A stretch of DNA of 64,000 bases from Bacteroidales bacterium UBA6431 (lineage in GTDB: Bacteria > Bacteroidota > Bacteroidia > Bacteroidales > UBA932), in the NCBI GenBank assembly GCA_002439095.1, contig DJOT01000007.1:62001-126000 (forward strand). Reading direction: 5' to 3'. Made by a program: the position numbers and the translations under genes. Below the pieces are notes generated by a model. The model was given only the letters and a program-made list of their open reading frames with translations. It was not told the origin of the DNA and did not search any database. This document shows positions 41,816 through 50,155 of the stretch, one piece after another (within the stretch, counting starts at the first letter, position 1; the number at the start of each line of letters is the position of its first letter).

Positions 41816-42210
41816 TGGAGATGGGCGGAGTCGAACCGCCGTCCAAACATCGTCCCGATGGGCTTTCTACACGCTTATTCCTCCTTTGGTTTTCGACCGT
41901 GGCCTGCCGGAAGACGGGCTAGCCGCGACTTATCCTCTGAGGACTTAAGGGGACTTAGAGGCGTCCATCCCCCGCATCCGGTTTTGATGATACCCCTTTA
42001 CCCAGACTGAACCGGCCTAAAGCTGGAGGGATATACGTCAGAGCCGCAGCCTTGGCGGCGCCGATTGATGCTCAGTCTCTTGGAGACTAGCAAGCGTATG
42101 AGTAGTTGTAGTTGCCAGTTATGGCTTGAAGACTGGGATTAACGGGCCAGCCTCCTACGCCCGACGTGCTTACCGACCAAAATCAATGCTGTCAAAACCA
42201 GAACATCCCC
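41816..42210 (-). ncRNA. ssrA: tmRNA
   Basis: The 5' end on the minus strand is GGGGATGTTCTGGTTTTGAC, matching the tmRNA acceptor and D-like region. The 3' end contains GGACGGCGGTTCGACTCC and an acceptor strand CATCTCC, which pairs with GGGGATG (one G-U pair). Total length is about 395 nt; CCA is not encoded. The tag frame appears to start at the GGC codon at 42116-42114 (about nt 95) and to stop at TAG 42089-42087, reading GNYNYSYAC. Most bacterial tags end in LAA or similar, so the tail is odd (see findings). tmRNA with SmpB rescues stalled ribosomes and marks the products for proteolysis. Confidence 0.93.
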
Positions 42211-42250
42211 ATTCAGTCGTTTGCCTGTCCTCTCACGAGTGCAGACACTG

Positions 42251-42281
42251 CAAAGTTATGCAAAATCTCGGAGCGTCGCAA
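42251..42281 (-). promoter_or_regulatory. tmRNA promoter
   Basis: On the minus strand TTG (42281-42279), a 20-base spacer and TAACTTTG (42258-42251) match the consensus exactly in spacing. Transcription would begin near 42245, so about 35 nt would be removed from the 5' end by RNase P. Confidence 0.7.
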
Positions 42282-42297
42282 CAGCGACCACGGATTT

Positions 42298-42819
42298 TCA
42301 ATTCTCATCGGATCTGAAATCTTGAACGGGCCCCTGATAGTCAAACTCGTAGCACCGGCCACCTGCCTCGACTACGGCATGCAGTACATACCCGCCTCCT
42401 CCCGCAAGCCCCACTTCCAACTCCCCGGAACTGAGCGGCAGCACCCTCGTCTCCCCCGTATCCGGAAGCCTTTCCGCCACGAAAGAAGCCTTGTCCCCTG
42501 TAGATGAACATATAATGGAACGGCTGTCCCCAACATCATCAGAATCATACTCCCCCACCGGCAGCAGACCGGACGACTGCGGAGCATGGAACTTCAAAGA
42601 AAGCGCCGCCCCGGGAGAGGTAAAACTGAAATCATCGTCAGTCCTCCCCTGGACAAGTACAAGCCCCACTCCGCAGACGCCCTCCCGTGAAACGGGATAA
42701 TCATATACTGCCACCCACGTGGGTTCGTACAATACGGTATCAGCAGCCCTCTCCATCTTGCTGCAAGCAACGAGAGCCGGAGCCACAGACAACATCAGTG
42801 CTATTCGAAATTTCTTCAT
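42298..42819 (-). CDS. lipoprotein, unknown function
   Basis: A 173-residue lipoprotein: MKKFRIALMLSVAPALVAC is a signal peptide with lipobox. The mature part is beta-rich, with ADTVLYEPTWVAVYDYPVSR and late VLHAVVEAGGRCYEFDYQG. No known domain is recognised. The ATG at 42819 is preferred over the longer frame to 42945, which runs into the tRNA promoter and lacks a signal. The gene ends just before the tmRNA promoter (its stop at 42298 is 17 bases from the -33 element). Confidence 0.65.
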   Translation of the reverse strand: MKKFRIALMLSVAPALVACSKMERAADTVLYEPTWVAVYDYPVSREGVCGVGLVLVQGRTDDDFSFTSPGAALSLKFHAPQSSGLLPVGEYDSDDVGDSRSIICSSTGDKASFVAERLPDTGETRVLPLSSGELEVGLAGGGGYVLHAVVEAGGRCYEFDYQGPVQDFRSDEN

Positions 42820-42911
42820 ACTGTCACAAGATGCAAGTCCGTGGCAGATTATTGCATTTGGACGGGGAAAATCTACTTTTTTCAACTTTTTTGAAAATTT
42901 TTCAAGAAAAG

Positions 42912-42942
42912 TTTGCGGAATCCGATTTTTGTCGTACCTTTG
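42912..42942 (+). promoter_or_regulatory. tRNA-Val promoter
   Basis: TTTG at 42912-42915, a 19-base spacer and TACCTTTG at 42935-42942 lie 43 bases before the mature tRNA 5' end. Confidence 0.72.
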
Positions 42943-42985
42943 CATTGTCCGAACGAAACGGACAACAAAACAACGAAAATCGCTC

Positions 42986-43060
42986 GGGAGCTTAGCTCAG
43001 TTGGTTCAGAGCGTCTGCCTTACAAGCAGAGGGTCGGGGGTTCGACTCCCTCAGCTCCCA
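42986..43060 (+). tRNA. tRNA-Val (TAC)
   Basis: A complete 75-nt cloverleaf: acceptor GGGAGCT/AGCTCCC plus discriminator A, D stem GCTC/GAGC, anticodon stem TCTGC/GCAGA with loop CTTACAA giving anticodon TAC (valine), variable GGGTC, and T arm with TTCGACT. No CCA is encoded. A promoter lies upstream and an intrinsic terminator directly after. Confidence 0.95.
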
Positions 43061-43061
43061 C

Positions 43062-43095
43062 AAAAAAGGATGACTGAATCAGTCATCCTTTTTTA
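43062..43095 (+). terminator. terminator after tRNA-Val
   Basis: AAAAAAGGATGACTGA pairs with TCAGTCATCCTTTTTT around a single central A, a strong hairpin whose right arm ends in a T run. It starts 2 bases after the tRNA. Confidence 0.85.
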
Positions 43096-43097
43096 TT

Positions 43098-43195
43098 GGT
43101 GTTTGTCCGGCCGACGCCCATTTCTCCGGACAAAACACCAGTTCTACACAGTTCGTCCAGCCAAAAGCCTTCTTGGCGGACAAAACACCAGTTCT
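43098..43195. repeat. two direct copies and one inverted copy of an 11-18 bp repeat
   Basis: GGACAAAACACCAGTTCT occurs at 43128-43145 and again at 43178-43195, exactly 50 bases apart. A related inverted sequence, GGTGTTTGTCC, is at 43098-43108. There is no gene in 43096-43260 that I can support; the nearest coding sequence begins at 43261 on the minus strand. The repeat may be a small dispersed element or a protein-binding site. Confidence 0.6.
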
Positions 43196-43260
43196 GCCAG
43201 GCGCAGCGTTTTTCGAGTATGCTGATAATGGAAGAATCGCCCCCTACACCAGCAGGCACG

Positions 43261-44862
43261 TCAATACTCCAGCCTCAGATCGTCAATCCAGAGCACGGAG
43301 TCAGGGCTGCCAGTAAAATAGTCACCGAGCATGCTGGCGGCAGCCGAGACGATGATATGGGTAGGTTTGCGCGATGTGGAGACGTATTCCAGAGGGATCT
43401 CAACCTTGGTCCACTCTCCGACACTCTCCCCCACTATATAGCGGCCATAGGCTATGACGCTCTCACCCTCCGGGTCGAAGAAGGTGGAGCGGTCCGTGGT
43501 GTTGACCTCCACCGGAGAATCCTCGCTGCCGCCGTATTTGCGGTAATCCCAGTCACCGAGAGCGATCCAGACAGAGGCGCGGTCGTTGTCCCCCACATTG
43601 ACTGTCTCCCCGTCAGGTACTCCGCCTAGAGTGTTCTTTTTGATCTTGCCACAGTCATATTTGAGCCAAAGCGTGAGTTTGCGCGGGCGGAGAGTGAACG
43701 GACGGCCCATTCTGATGACTCCTCCGGAGGTACCGATGGTACGATAATACTCCCCGGAAAAGACGTTGCCGGCCGCGAACTTGATTATGACATAGCGCGA
43801 GGCCATCTTGAGCGAAGCCTCGCCTTCGACTTTGGTGGAGAACTCAGGCATGGTTATGGCATAGCTTGCTCCGACAGTGGTCGAACCCTTGTTTCCGCTC
43901 CCCCACCACTTGGACTGCAACACAGCATCCGGAGACGCCGGGTCATAGAAAGAATAATACTTCCCTGATTCGGCATTGCTGAATGTCTCGAAACCGGCAT
44001 TCGGCAACTGGGCTTCAGCCTCAGTCTCAAACTCCACAGTCTCCGTCTTGTCAGTCCCACTGTAAGCATACACTTCATAAGCCGTCAGCGGCTCAAGCCC
44101 GTCAACCGAAGCCGTGAAAGAACCGTTTTCCATCTTGACATCCCCGGCTCCAGTCCATTCCTCAGAGCCTTTCCTGCGTATCATGAAGCCACACTTCCCG
44201 TCCGAAGAACCGGAAGCATGAAGCCAGGCCACACGTGTCCACGCATCCACCCGGCCCATGGTCACGGCAAGTTCCACCTCCTCCACTGAGATGAGCCATT
44301 CCTCCCGGACATCCCTATATGTGACGAGCACAGTGCAAGGCTCGGAAAAATCGTGCAACGCTGAAGCCTCCGGAAAATACGCAGAGATATCAGCAGGCCC
44401 GAGCTTCATCGAGGTTACTGTCAAGGACTTCAACCCCTTGCCCTCTGGGTACTTCACCAGCACACGATGATTCGCCACATCGATCACGGATGAACCCGCC
44501 TGACCCACTATGGTAAAATAACGCTCCACCGGCTGCTCGGCCCTTATGGTCCACTGCTGCTCCGAATACACGCTGAGAGTCACAACAACAGGCTTGGAGA
44601 GATCCTTCATCCCCGTAAGCTCCAACGAAGACTTGACACGCTCATCGTTGAAAGTCACCGAAGTTATGTTCACCGCGGCCGGATCGGCCGTCTCCTCAAG
44701 CACGACAATAACTTCCCTTGCATCGGAATCAATCTTCACCGACTTCGCACCGTCCACCTGCATCTCGGCAATGGCCGCCTGCACACGCGGATATGGAATA
44801 TCATTGCGGATACAAGACATAAGGCAGACAAGGCCCAGCAGTACGGAAAGAAATCGTCTCAT
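43261..44862 (-). CDS. PCMD-domain lipoprotein
   Basis: A 533-residue lipoprotein (MRRFLSVLLGLVCLMSC). An N-terminal half of Ig-like beta domains (about 25-270) precedes a PCMD (putative carbohydrate metabolism) domain at about 285-533. The PCMD part is closely related to that in the gene at 46356-48170: both have a PN-x-GFET opening, the SFYDP-x-SPD and KWW segments, KFAAGN-x-F and TIGTSGG with GRPF. PCMD domains look like a jelly-roll carbohydrate-binding fold and have no proven activity. It is the last gene of a seven-gene run, 3 bases after the barrel gene. Confidence 0.75.
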   Translation of the reverse strand: MRRFLSVLLGLVCLMSCIRNDIPYPRVQAAIAEMQVDGAKSVKIDSDAREVIVVLEETADPAAVNITSVTFNDERVKSSLELTGMKDLSKPVVVTLSVYSEQQWTIRAEQPVERYFTIVGQAGSSVIDVANHRVLVKYPEGKGLKSLTVTSMKLGPADISAYFPEASALHDFSEPCTVLVTYRDVREEWLISVEEVELAVTMGRVDAWTRVAWLHASGSSDGKCGFMIRRKGSEEWTGAGDVKMENGSFTASVDGLEPLTAYEVYAYSGTDKTETVEFETEAEAQLPNAGFETFSNAESGKYYSFYDPASPDAVLQSKWWGSGNKGSTTVGASYAITMPEFSTKVEGEASLKMASRYVIIKFAAGNVFSGEYYRTIGTSGGVIRMGRPFTLRPRKLTLWLKYDCGKIKKNTLGGVPDGETVNVGDNDRASVWIALGDWDYRKYGGSEDSPVEVNTTDRSTFFDPEGESVIAYGRYIVGESVGEWTKVEIPLEYVSTSRKPTHIIVSAAASMLGDYFTGSPDSVLWIDDLRLEY

Positions 44863-44865
44863 GAA

Positions 44866-45612
44866 TCAGAAATGCAAAGAAAGCCCGTATGAAATATCAA
44901 GTATATCCAGCATGAAATGCACCTTGGAATATTTCCTCGTGCCGACAACCTCCCCGTCCTTGAGGTAGTCCACATGCGTGTAGCTTGCCCCTCCGATGCC
45001 GATAGAGACATGGGTGCTGAGATTGTTGAGCACAAACACCATGAGCCCCGGGTGCACGGAGATCCGGTACTTGTTGGTCGAGGAACTGGTCGGGAGAGAC
45101 TCGGCACCATAATAGAAACTGGTGCTGGAGTGTGCCCAGGAAAACGAAAGATCCGTAAACACACCGAACCGCTTCCTCTTGTCAAGCGGGGCATACGAAC
45201 GGTGGAAGATCTCCGACTGGATGGTCCTGGAATTGGCGCTCAGATCCTCTATCGACATCTCCATCCCTTCGTTGAGCAGGGAAAAATCGGCATTGGACAC
45301 ACCACCCCGGGCATAGGAGTACTTGGAACGGACCCCGACAGCACGGTTGTCCCGATAAGTGTAGTCAAAATACGGGGAGAACGACATCATCGAGCCCTGA
45401 GCATCAAGATGCTGGAGAAGCAGCATGATCTCACTGTCGCTGCTGCCCAGATCCAGATAGAAAAACTGCACACCGGCAGAGAGATCCCCCTTGGGCATGA
45501 AAACCCCTACCTCACCACGCTCATCCGGCCCGGAAGACGCAGCCGGCCCCTCCCCGGCACGCAGCAGCACCGCAGAAAACATCAGAAGCAAAATGACGGC
45601 AGTTCTTCTCAT
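44866..45612 (-). CDS. outer membrane beta-barrel protein A of DUF4493/PCMD cluster
   Basis: A 248-residue secreted protein (signal MRRTAVILLLMFSAVLLRAG). The mature chain has amphipathic strands and ends in GLSLHF, a BamA-type terminal strand. It seems related to the neighbouring gene at 45609-46349: MMSFSPYFDYTYRDNRAVGV and HPGLMVFVLNN match SLSFSPAVCYMIRDNFGVGA and CPGFMAFISDR in position and pattern. Likely a small outer-membrane barrel that carries or anchors the surface lipoproteins of the run. Its start overlaps the preceding stop by 4 bases. Confidence 0.7.
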   Translation of the reverse strand: MRRTAVILLLMFSAVLLRAGEGPAASSGPDERGEVGVFMPKGDLSAGVQFFYLDLGSSDSEIMLLLQHLDAQGSMMSFSPYFDYTYRDNRAVGVRSKYSYARGGVSNADFSLLNEGMEMSIEDLSANSRTIQSEIFHRSYAPLDKRKRFGVFTDLSFSWAHSSTSFYYGAESLPTSSSTNKYRISVHPGLMVFVLNNLSTHVSIGIGGASYTHVDYLKDGEVVGTRKYSKVHFMLDILDISYGLSLHF

Positions 45613-46349
45613 ATATAATAGTACAAACTGAACCCTATGGCCAGCAGGTTGATCTTGAAATTGATGAAGGAGACGTTGCGCCTGCCGTTAGCCACCTGAT
45701 TGTGGGTCTGGTCAGTCCAGTCGAAATGGACACCTAGCATGTTGACATTGACATCAAGGGCCAACCTGTCCGAGATGAAAGCCATGAAGCCCGGACAGAC
45801 ATTGAGAGCCACGGAATTGGAGACCTCGTACGTGCCGACAATATCGTCAGTGTGGCCGTCCATCACCTTGCCCTGGCCGAAAGAGTACCCGAGCTGAACC
45901 TCATTGAAGAGTGCAATCCGCTTGGAGTTGCCCACCGGGATATAGTATCGCGCAAGACCCTGAATCTCAAAAGACTGGCTGATCGCATGATAGTTGGCGA
46001 ACTCAAGGGCCGCCTCCCCGAAGCTGACCTTGGCGGAGTCAAGCAGGAACATGTCCCTCTTGTAGCCGATACGGGCTCCGACACCGAAGTTGTCCCTAAT
46101 CATATAGCAGACCGCAGGGCTGAAAGATAACGAGTACCCGGTGGAATTGACACCCTCGACCACGAGAATCCGGGCCTCATCGTTGCTGTGCATGGCCCAA
46201 CTCGCACCGCCGCCGACCATCCATGTCCCCTTCTCCACGAAAACGGGTTGGGTGGACATGTCTATGCCACGATCAAACTTCTGCCCGCGCGCCGAAAAGG
46301 GCACAAGGAGCAGAAGCAGAATAGCATTTGTCAACAGGCGGATGCGCAT
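45609..46349 (-). CDS. outer membrane beta-barrel protein B of DUF4493/PCMD cluster
   Basis: A 246-residue secreted protein (signal MRIRLLTNAILLLLLVPFSARG). The sequence has about ten amphipathic strands with Gly/Asp turns and ends in IGFSLYYYI, an aromatic barrel end. Paralog of the gene after it. No specific function is known. It overlaps that gene by 4 bases (ATGA) and starts 6 bases after the DUF4493-PCMD gene's stop, so the two barrels are probably made with the lipoproteins. Confidence 0.7.
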   Translation of the reverse strand: MRIRLLTNAILLLLLVPFSARGQKFDRGIDMSTQPVFVEKGTWMVGGGASWAMHSNDEARILVVEGVNSTGYSLSFSPAVCYMIRDNFGVGARIGYKRDMFLLDSAKVSFGEAALEFANYHAISQSFEIQGLARYYIPVGNSKRIALFNEVQLGYSFGQGKVMDGHTDDIVGTYEVSNSVALNVCPGFMAFISDRLALDVNVNMLGVHFDWTDQTHNQVANGRRNVSFINFKINLLAIGFSLYYYI

Positions 46350-46355
46350 ACAGGA

Positions 46356-48170
46356 CTATTCGTATACAAATTCCATTCCGTCAAGCCATAACTTGCTGTC
46401 ATCATAGCCCGAAAAATAATCTCCGTACATGCTGGCAGCGCAGCTGATGATGATATGGGTCGGGAACTTGGTCTCATCACGGTACTCTATAGGCAGAGTC
46501 ACCTGTATCCAGTCCTTGGCAGGGTTGCTGTCATCCGAGGAGACGATCTTCTCCCCGAGCGCGATGGTGGAAGCGTCGGTGCTGAAATCCACAAAGGTGC
46601 TCTCGTCCGTGGTATTCACCAAGACCGGGCTGTCCGCGTCACCTCCGTATTTTTTGTAATCCCAGGTACCGAGGGCGACGCGGATCATAGCCTTGTCATA
46701 ATTGCCTTTTTTGCCGTCATCCGGAACATTGCTTGATTCCCTATTGATGACTCCACCCGAGTACTTCATCCAGAACTTCAAGGCAGTAGGACGGGCAGTG
46801 AAAGGACGCCCGAAGAATACTTTTCCTCCACTCGTTCCGATCGTACCGCCAAAATATCCACAGAAAAGATTGCCAGCAGCAAACTTCACTCCAGCAACAA
46901 AGCGAGACTGGAGACATACGGACTGGCTTCCATCTTTCTTGTCAGACGCATCCGGATAGCAAATCACACTGCTAGAACCAACCATCGTTGAACCTGCGTT
47001 CCCGTTGTCCCACCACTTGCTTTTCAATGTCTCGTCCGGGGACGACGGGTCATAGAAAGACTTATACTTGCTGCTTTCATCATTGGAAGTCGTCTCGAAC
47101 CCACCGTTAGGCACTGGTACAGCCCTGTCTGTTGTAATGGTGTTCTGGGCATCCATGGTCTCTTCTGCACCTCCGTCAAGGGCTGTGACGGCGAGCCTGT
47201 ACTCGTATTCCGTCTCAGGGGTGAGACCGGAAATCCTGGCACTGAAGCTGCCCTCGGAGTCGCGCACCGCGTTCACCCTTGTCCAGTCCTGCACCCCTTT
47301 GGCACGGACATCGAAATAAACCTTGTCCTTGTCGTACTGTGTCTCGTCCACATCGGCATGGGCCGTGAAGTGTCCGGCCCAGATCTCATGGCGGGAAGTG
47401 CTTGACACTCCGGTGGATGCAGCCTCGAAGATGATGTCATCGTAGATGTTGTTGGTGCTCTCGTCCACGAGCAGTTCAATGTCGAGAACACCGTTCTTCT
47501 CGGTGAACTTGAGGGTCAGTTTGTAGCGTTTTCCTGCCTCGACTGACTTGACTTCACCTGATTTGCTGAACTGCGAACCGCCGGCGGCAAGCGTGCCGGA
47601 GAACTCCCACTTGAGCGCCGGCTCGAAGCCCGAGGCGATAAAAAAACCATCTGCGCCGCTCTTCTCCGCCGTGTAGACAAGGTTCTCCCCACCGTCTCCG
47701 ACACTTACAGTGCAGGAATAGCTGGCCTGGAACTTCTCCGGGACAGAAGCATCAAAATTGACATTTGAGACAACATTGCAGACCTTGGCCACGACTTCGG
47801 TGGCACTGGTCTGGCCCGCGACGATCTTGAACTCCTTGGAGCCCGAGTAACTTTTCTGTTCCCATGATGCTGCCTGCGGCGTCTGGGCGGAAAGTTCGCC
47901 GGCCACAACATCGACACGGTAGTCATCAGCCGGAAGATAGAGAGACTGCGGCATCTCTGAATACTTGTACTCCCTGACCTTGCCGGAAAAATCGGCCTTG
48001 TAGATCTTGACCACGGCGGAGGAAAGGAGTTCCTCCTGGCTCATGGCTGCTCTGGTGGCGGGCTCACCCACACTCACGGAGAGGGAAAACGCCCCGTCGC
48101 CCTGAGGGGTCTTGGCGCAGGCCGCAGCAAGCAGCATGGCACCGAATATATAGATAATGTTCTTTTTCAT
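46356..48170 (-). CDS. DUF4493-PCMD lipoprotein
   Basis: A 604-residue lipoprotein (MKKNIIYIFGAMLLAAAC). The N-terminal 230 or so residues have a DUF4493-type beta-sandwich (VVKIYKADFSGKVREYKYSE, then LPADDYRVDVVAGE, typical of this family, and GKRYKLTLKFTEKNGVLDIE at its end). A fibronectin-like linker with a SFSARISGLTPETEYEYRLAV strand leads to a C-terminal PCMD domain (about 350-604) paralogous to that of the gene at 43261. The arrangement suggests a surface adhesin or carbohydrate-binding subunit. It follows the next DUF4493 gene by 12 bases. Confidence 0.75.
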   Translation of the reverse strand: MKKNIIYIFGAMLLAAACAKTPQGDGAFSLSVSVGEPATRAAMSQEELLSSAVVKIYKADFSGKVREYKYSEMPQSLYLPADDYRVDVVAGELSAQTPQAASWEQKSYSGSKEFKIVAGQTSATEVVAKVCNVVSNVNFDASVPEKFQASYSCTVSVGDGGENLVYTAEKSGADGFFIASGFEPALKWEFSGTLAAGGSQFSKSGEVKSVEAGKRYKLTLKFTEKNGVLDIELLVDESTNNIYDDIIFEAASTGVSSTSRHEIWAGHFTAHADVDETQYDKDKVYFDVRAKGVQDWTRVNAVRDSEGSFSARISGLTPETEYEYRLAVTALDGGAEETMDAQNTITTDRAVPVPNGGFETTSNDESSKYKSFYDPSSPDETLKSKWWDNGNAGSTMVGSSSVICYPDASDKKDGSQSVCLQSRFVAGVKFAAGNLFCGYFGGTIGTSGGKVFFGRPFTARPTALKFWMKYSGGVINRESSNVPDDGKKGNYDKAMIRVALGTWDYKKYGGDADSPVLVNTTDESTFVDFSTDASTIALGEKIVSSDDSNPAKDWIQVTLPIEYRDETKFPTHIIISCAASMYGDYFSGYDDSKLWLDGMEFVYE

Positions 48171-48182
48171 CCAGATGACTCC

Positions 48183-49406
48183 TTATTCTACTACGAGTGT
48201 GATAGGAATGCTCTTGCGGCAGCCCTTGTTGTCCGTGACGTTCATGGTGAACGTGTGGGTGCCCTTGAATCCGAGGAGCGGTGTCTGCGCACCGGAGAGG
48301 TCAAAGTCGATCTCGGTCTTGCCGGCAAGTTCTGCCCCGTGCGGGAAAGGCACGATGTCGAATATGCCCATGGCGGCCTCGGACGGGTTTATGAGGTCGA
48401 GCGTGGTGCCGCCCACAGTGTTGACCGAATTGACGAAATCTTCGTTGGTAGAGGCTATGTCCACAGTGAACTTGCGGGCACCGTTAGGGATCTTGGCGGT
48501 CATGGTCAGAGGAAATTCGCCCGTGGCAGGTACGGTCACCGCCTTGGTGATGTCGTACTGCGAGGTGCTGACGAGCTCGATGCCGCCGTCGCCCACAGGG
48601 GCCTGAGGGTCGTTGCCGTCCCCCTCTTCCGAGCCTTGAACATCATTTTTGAGTTCCAGGTCTTCGACCAGGCCGTCGATCTCGACCTGGAAACTGGCGT
48701 TGCCGGAGGCGTCCGTCTTCTTCATGAACGTGATGATGTGCCAGTCGCGGGCCTTGACTCCGCTGATGGACGTGCTCATCTTCTGGGTCTTGCCGTCTAT
48801 CGAGCCTTTGAAAGTGATGTACATGGTGGACTGCTCCCCGCTGAGGGCGAAATATCCCTGCCGGAGTTCATACTTGGGAGCGCCGCCATTGTATGTGAGT
48901 GAGTATTCGAGAGGGAATCCGGACTTGAGTTCGACCGTGGCGGCGCCGTCCCCGGTGACCATCTCGAGGAACGCGTCGTTATACGACACTGTGGCTATGG
49001 CCTGCAGGAGGGTGCAGGTGAGCGTGCCGATACTGGTGATCTCCCCAGCTTTGATGGAGAAGGTGCTCGTCACCCCATAGACTGGAGCGCCGAACTTGGC
49101 TTCGGGAACTTCCGCACTTGTGGAACGCACGACAAGTTTGTAGTCACCTGCCAGAAGGGATATGTTCCCTCCGGCCTTGACCTCGCCCCAGGTTTTCTTC
49201 CAGAGCTGGCGGTCGCCGTTGTCATACAGGAAAAGAGAGTAGTCTTCGCTCACGGCATCGGCCTTGGTGGGGTTGACTTCCTCCGAGACAGTGAGGCCGG
49301 CCCCGTCGAAAGAGAGCGTGCCGTATTTCTCGCCGTAGTTGAACCTGTCCTTGTCGCAGGCTGCAAGGGCTGCGATGGCCACAACGGCGCACAGTATCTT
49401 TTTCAT
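48183..49406 (-). CDS. DUF4493-family lipoprotein
   Basis: A 407-residue lipoprotein (MKKILCAVVAIAALAAC). The mature part has two beta-sandwich halves. GTLSFDGAGLTVSEEVNPTK and then SLFLYDNGDRQLWKKTWGEV with ISLLAGDYKLVVRSTSAEVP match DUF4493 lipoproteins. The C-terminal 120 residues form another Ig-like domain ending in HTFTMNVTDNKGCRKSIPIT, a cadherin-like strand. I start at ATG 49406; ATG 49415 is in frame but overlaps the upstream stop. It is 1 base after the preceding gene. Confidence 0.75.
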   Translation of the reverse strand: MKKILCAVVAIAALAACDKDRFNYGEKYGTLSFDGAGLTVSEEVNPTKADAVSEDYSLFLYDNGDRQLWKKTWGEVKAGGNISLLAGDYKLVVRSTSAEVPEAKFGAPVYGVTSTFSIKAGEITSIGTLTCTLLQAIATVSYNDAFLEMVTGDGAATVELKSGFPLEYSLTYNGGAPKYELRQGYFALSGEQSTMYITFKGSIDGKTQKMSTSISGVKARDWHIITFMKKTDASGNASFQVEIDGLVEDLELKNDVQGSEEGDGNDPQAPVGDGGIELVSTSQYDITKAVTVPATGEFPLTMTAKIPNGARKFTVDIASTNEDFVNSVNTVGGTTLDLINPSEAAMGIFDIVPFPHGAELAGKTEIDFDLSGAQTPLLGFKGTHTFTMNVTDNKGCRKSIPITLVVE

Positions 49407-49407
49407 C

Positions 49408-50151
49408 TTAATCATTGAGTTCTATGTCAGTAAGGGTAACTGTCTCCACGGTGTCGTCGAAAATGATGGTGATGGCACTGGAGCCGATGTTGGGAACATC
49501 AAATTTAACGGTGTAGCATTTCCCCGCATCGATGGACTTGTCAAAAGAGTTGCTGAAAGTCTGAGTCTTTCCGGCCTGATTGGTCAAGGTTCCGGAGACC
49601 GAGAACTTGTATGCGTCGATGAACGCGGCTCTGGCCTCGCTCTTCGGAAACTCGATCACCGTGCCGCCACCCGTCGTGAGAGTGAAGCTGTAGTCCGGAT
49701 AATAAGCTTTGAACGCATCCGTGAAGGCGAAGCGGACTATGGTGTTGGCAAGGCTCGCGCGGATCTTCACCTCTTTCGTCTCCCCTCCGGCGACACCGAA
49801 ATCAGCGGAGCCGCTGAAATATGGCTTTCCGAATCCTTCGTCCGAAGAAGATCCGTAAGATGCTGTGACAGAATAGTTGCCGACCTTGAGCGGAGTCGAA
49901 GCATCGTAATCCTTGAGCAGGCCGGTGTAGACCGGTGAACTCTGGGCGTCGCTTATCTGAAGCCTGAAATCCCCTGCGGAAGGGATGTCGGTGTAGTCGG
50001 AGACGTTGCTCCTGGTGACTTCGGCGACTATCCCGTCAGTCGCCAGAGAGAACGCAGCAAAGCCCTCCCCGCCTCCGGCCTGCTTGGAGCAGGACAGGGC
50101 GGCAAGAGGCAGGGCCAGTGCGGCTGCGGTTTTCAATAACTTTGTATTCAT
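49408..50151 (-). CDS. DUF4493-family lipoprotein, short
   Basis: A 247-residue lipoprotein (MNTKLLKTAAALALPLAALSC). A single DUF4493-type domain is present: FRLQISDAQSSPVYTGLLKD, then LKVGNYSVTASYGSSSDEGF and KPYFSGSADFGVAGGETKEV, the same order as in the next gene. It ends with SITIIFDDTVETVTLTDI, reading IGSSAITIIFDD before it. Its short length and single domain suggest a fibre subunit or accessory piece. It starts 4 bases after the fimbrillin-like gene's stop. Confidence 0.75.
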   Translation of the reverse strand: MNTKLLKTAAALALPLAALSCSKQAGGGEGFAAFSLATDGIVAEVTRSNVSDYTDIPSAGDFRLQISDAQSSPVYTGLLKDYDASTPLKVGNYSVTASYGSSSDEGFGKPYFSGSADFGVAGGETKEVKIRASLANTIVRFAFTDAFKAYYPDYSFTLTTGGGTVIEFPKSEARAAFIDAYKFSVSGTLTNQAGKTQTFSNSFDKSIDAGKCYTVKFDVPNIGSSAITIIFDDTVETVTLTDIELND

Positions 50152-50155
50152 CGGA

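Noticed and set aside
43096..43260. CRISPR array
   Set aside because: Only two direct copies with one interval; no further repeats and no cas genes in the window.
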